The position numbers and the translations under genes are program-made. A DNA stretch of 64,000 nt from Ramlibacter lithotrophicus. GTDB lineage: Bacteria > Pseudomonadota > Gammaproteobacteria > Burkholderiales > Burkholderiaceae_C. The notes under the pieces were generated by a model. The model worked only from the letters and a program-made list of their open reading frames with translations. It was not told where the DNA came from and made no database searches. Numbering within the stretch: the stretch's first letter is position 1; every line of letters starts with the position of its first letter. This document shows positions 62,451-64,000 of the stretch, one piece after another. The stretch lies in the NCBI RefSeq assembly GCF_012184415.1, contig NZ_VTOX01000002.1:310001-374000 (forward strand), given 5' to 3'.

Positions 62451-63917
62451 ATGCTGTTCAACTCGCTCGAGTTCTTCCTGTTCCTGCCCGTGGCGCTGGC
62501 GGTGTTCGCGGCGCTGCCGGCGTCGGCGCGCTGGGGCTGGTTGCTGGCGGCCAGCTGCTTCTTCTACGGCTTCGCGCGGCCGGCCAACCTCGCGTTCCTG
62601 GCCGGCGTCACCCTCCTCGTCTCGGCCTGCGGCTCGCTGATCGCGCGCACGCCGTCCCCGCTGGCGCGGCGCAGCCTGCTCGCGGCCGGCCTCGTGACGC
62701 TGATCGGGGCGCTGGCCGCCTTCAAGTTCCACGACTTCGCCGCCGGCGAGCTCGAGCGGCTGCTGCAGGACGATACCGGTGCCGGACCGGCGCTGCCGCG
62801 GCTGGGCACGGCGGCTCCGGCCGGCTTTTCGTTCTACGTGTTCTCCGGCGCCGCGTACCTGATCGACGTCTTCGCGCGGCGGCTGCCGTCGCAGCCGCAC
62901 GCGGGCCACCTGGCCTTGTACGTCGCGTGGTTCCCCAAGATCCTCGCTGGCCCGATCGAGCGCGCCACGACCTTCCTCCCGCAGCTGCGTCACGGGCTGC
63001 GCGCGACGCCCGAGCAGCTGGTGCTCGGCTCGCAACTGATCGTCTGGGGCCTGGTCAAGAAGGTGCTGATCGCCGACAACCTTGCGCCATTCGTCGACCG
63101 CACGTTCAACATCGCCGCCTACGCCTCGCCGGTCGACCTGCTGATCAGCGTGTATTTCTTCGCGTTCCAGATCTACTGCGACTTTTCCGGCTACACCGAC
63201 ATCGCGATCGGCGTGTCGCTGCTGTTCGGCATGCAGCTGATGCAGAACTTCCGCCGACCCTACCTGTCGCGCAGCACCTCGGAGTTCTGGAGCGAGCGCT
63301 GGCACATCTCCCTGGGCCGCTGGTTCCGCGACTACCTGTACATCCCGCTCGGCGGCAGCCGCGCCGGCCGCACGCGACAGTACCTGAACCTGATGCTGGT
63401 GTTCATCGCCAGCGGCCTGTGGCACGCCGGCCTCGGCTACGGCGTTGGCTGGACCTTCCTCGCGTGGGGGGTTCTGAACGGCGGCTACCAGTGGGCGGGG
63501 CTCGCCACTCGCCCCTTCTGGCGACGGCTGGGCGCAAAGCTGCCGCGCGTCGCGGCCAGCCGGCCGTGGCTCGTCGTGCGGGTGCTGCTCACGTTCCACC
63601 TGATCGCCGTCACGTGGATCTTCTTCCGGGCGAAAACGCTTGCCGACGCCTGGACCATCCTGTGCAGGATCGCCAGCAACCTGGCCGCCATTCCGGGCCT
63701 GCTCGCGCATTACCCGTTCACGCCGGACCACCTGCTCGGCTTCGCGCTGATCGGCGCCCTGCTGGCGATCGAACTGCTCGACGAGCGGCGCTCGATCTTC
63801 CTGCGCCTGGCCGCCGCCCGCACGGCGTGGCGGTGGGCGGCGAGCTACGCAGGGATCTTCGCTGTGCTCGTGCTCGGCCGCTGGCAGTCGCGCGAGTTCA
63901 TCTACATGCAGTTCTGA
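62451..63917 (+). CDS. MBOAT membrane O-acyltransferase, AlgI-like
   Basis: A 488-residue inner-membrane acyltransferase with about 11 helices. MLFNSLEFFLFLPVALAVFA at the start, WFPKILAGPIERA, FAFQIYCDFSGYTDIAIGVS, FWSERWHISLGRWFRDYLYI and the catalytic His in FIASGLWHAGLGYG are AlgI hallmarks. It passes acyl groups from the cytoplasm to a periplasmic partner for polymer O-acetylation. ATG 62451 has a weak ribosome site. Its TGA overlaps the next gene's start. Confidence 0.87.
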   Translation: MLFNSLEFFLFLPVALAVFAALPASARWGWLLAASCFFYGFARPANLAFLAGVTLLVSACGSLIARTPSPLARRSLLAAGLVTLIGALAAFKFHDFAAGELERLLQDDTGAGPALPRLGTAAPAGFSFYVFSGAAYLIDVFARRLPSQPHAGHLALYVAWFPKILAGPIERATTFLPQLRHGLRATPEQLVLGSQLIVWGLVKKVLIADNLAPFVDRTFNIAAYASPVDLLISVYFFAFQIYCDFSGYTDIAIGVSLLFGMQLMQNFRRPYLSRSTSEFWSERWHISLGRWFRDYLYIPLGGSRAGRTRQYLNLMLVFIASGLWHAGLGYGVGWTFLAWGVLNGGYQWAGLATRPFWRRLGAKLPRVAASRPWLVVRVLLTFHLIAVTWIFFRAKTLADAWTILCRIASNLAAIPGLLAHYPFTPDHLLGFALIGALLAIELLDERRSIFLRLAAARTAWRWAASYAGIFAVLVLGRWQSREFIYMQF

Positions 63918-64000
63918 TGATGGACAGCATCGCACCGGAACGGAGCATGCGGACGCTGGCGCGACGCGCGGCGACGTTCGCCGGCCTGGGGCTGCTGCTG
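63917..64000 (+). CDS. Start of a probable AlgJ/SGNH-type partner of the MBOAT protein (cut by window edge)
   Basis: The first 28 codons only: a cytoplasmic Arg-rich segment (MRTLARRAAT), then the beginning of a hydrophobic helix (FAGLGLLLL). The position after an AlgI-like gene with overlapping stop/start (ATGA) suggests a membrane-anchored SGNH or AlgJ/AlgX-like acetyltransferase. Start could be 63917 or 63920. Confidence 0.5.
   Translation, partial: MMDSIAPERSMRTLARRAATFAGLGLLL

Overview
The window is GC-rich chromosomal DNA of a betaproteobacterium, most likely a Burkholderiales/Comamonadaceae-like organism. Supporting this are the polyhydroxybutyrate genes, homospermidine synthase, the LIV and Pot-type importers, many LysR/IclR-type local regulators, and the style of the FNR/HemN/UspA cluster. 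This is an inference from gene content, not a database match. I saw no rRNA, tRNA, CRISPR array or insertion sequence.

Region 1 (1-13.9 kb) is a patchwork of small metabolic units. It holds a branched-chain-type (LIV) ABC importer with a LysR regulator and an amidase. A sodium:solute symporter follows, behind a clear TPP riboswitch. Then come a lipoprotein, an esterase, wrbA, ygiD, a divergent qorB/HxlR pair, a SemiSWEET-like protein and a small DUF6494-like gene. Between them lie decayed remnants of DoxX, LysR and SDR genes.

Region 2 (14.0-23.4 kb) is one catabolic operon on the minus strand with a divergent IclR regulator: PotABCD-like importer, heterotrimeric FAD/FAD/[2Fe-2S] amino-acid dehydrogenase, and an ALDH7-type semialdehyde dehydrogenase. 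The set would suit import and oxidation of a cyclic or D-amino acid such as pipecolate. A periplasmic peroxiredoxin, a nitronate-monooxygenase-like enzyme, a PuuB-like oxidoreductase and homospermidine synthase follow (23.5-28.4 kb).

Region 3 (28.5-64 kb) is a low-oxygen/energy-stress island. It carries hemN, an FNR-type regulator with its four cluster cysteines, an acyl-CoA-synthetase/GNAT fusion, a DksA/TraR-type protein, PHB synthase and reductase, an alcohol dehydrogenase, BON and Hsp20 proteins and a MacB-like export system. It also has UspA, a variant GroEL, a PRPP synthetase, two kinase-like proteins, HPF, a CBS protein and a Lon-related protease. A palindrome of the form TTGNN-N4-NNCAA sits in nearly every promoter gap here. 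In eleven promoters a -10-like hexamer lies a constant 21-22 bp beyond the palindrome, the geometry of class II FNR activation. The island therefore reads as one FNR-family regulon, and one further member (the lipoprotein at 7.5 kb) appears outside it.

The most unusual part is the last operon (58.7-64 kb), also behind such an operator. It encodes a thiamine-diphosphate E1 alpha subunit with a twin-arginine signal, an E1 beta subunit, a small zinc-ribbon protein, two related exported mono-haem c-type cytochromes, an AlgI-like MBOAT acyltransferase and the start of its likely partner. It looks like an exported 2-oxoacid or acetoin dehydrogenase passing electrons to cytochromes c, an arrangement I do not recognise as described.
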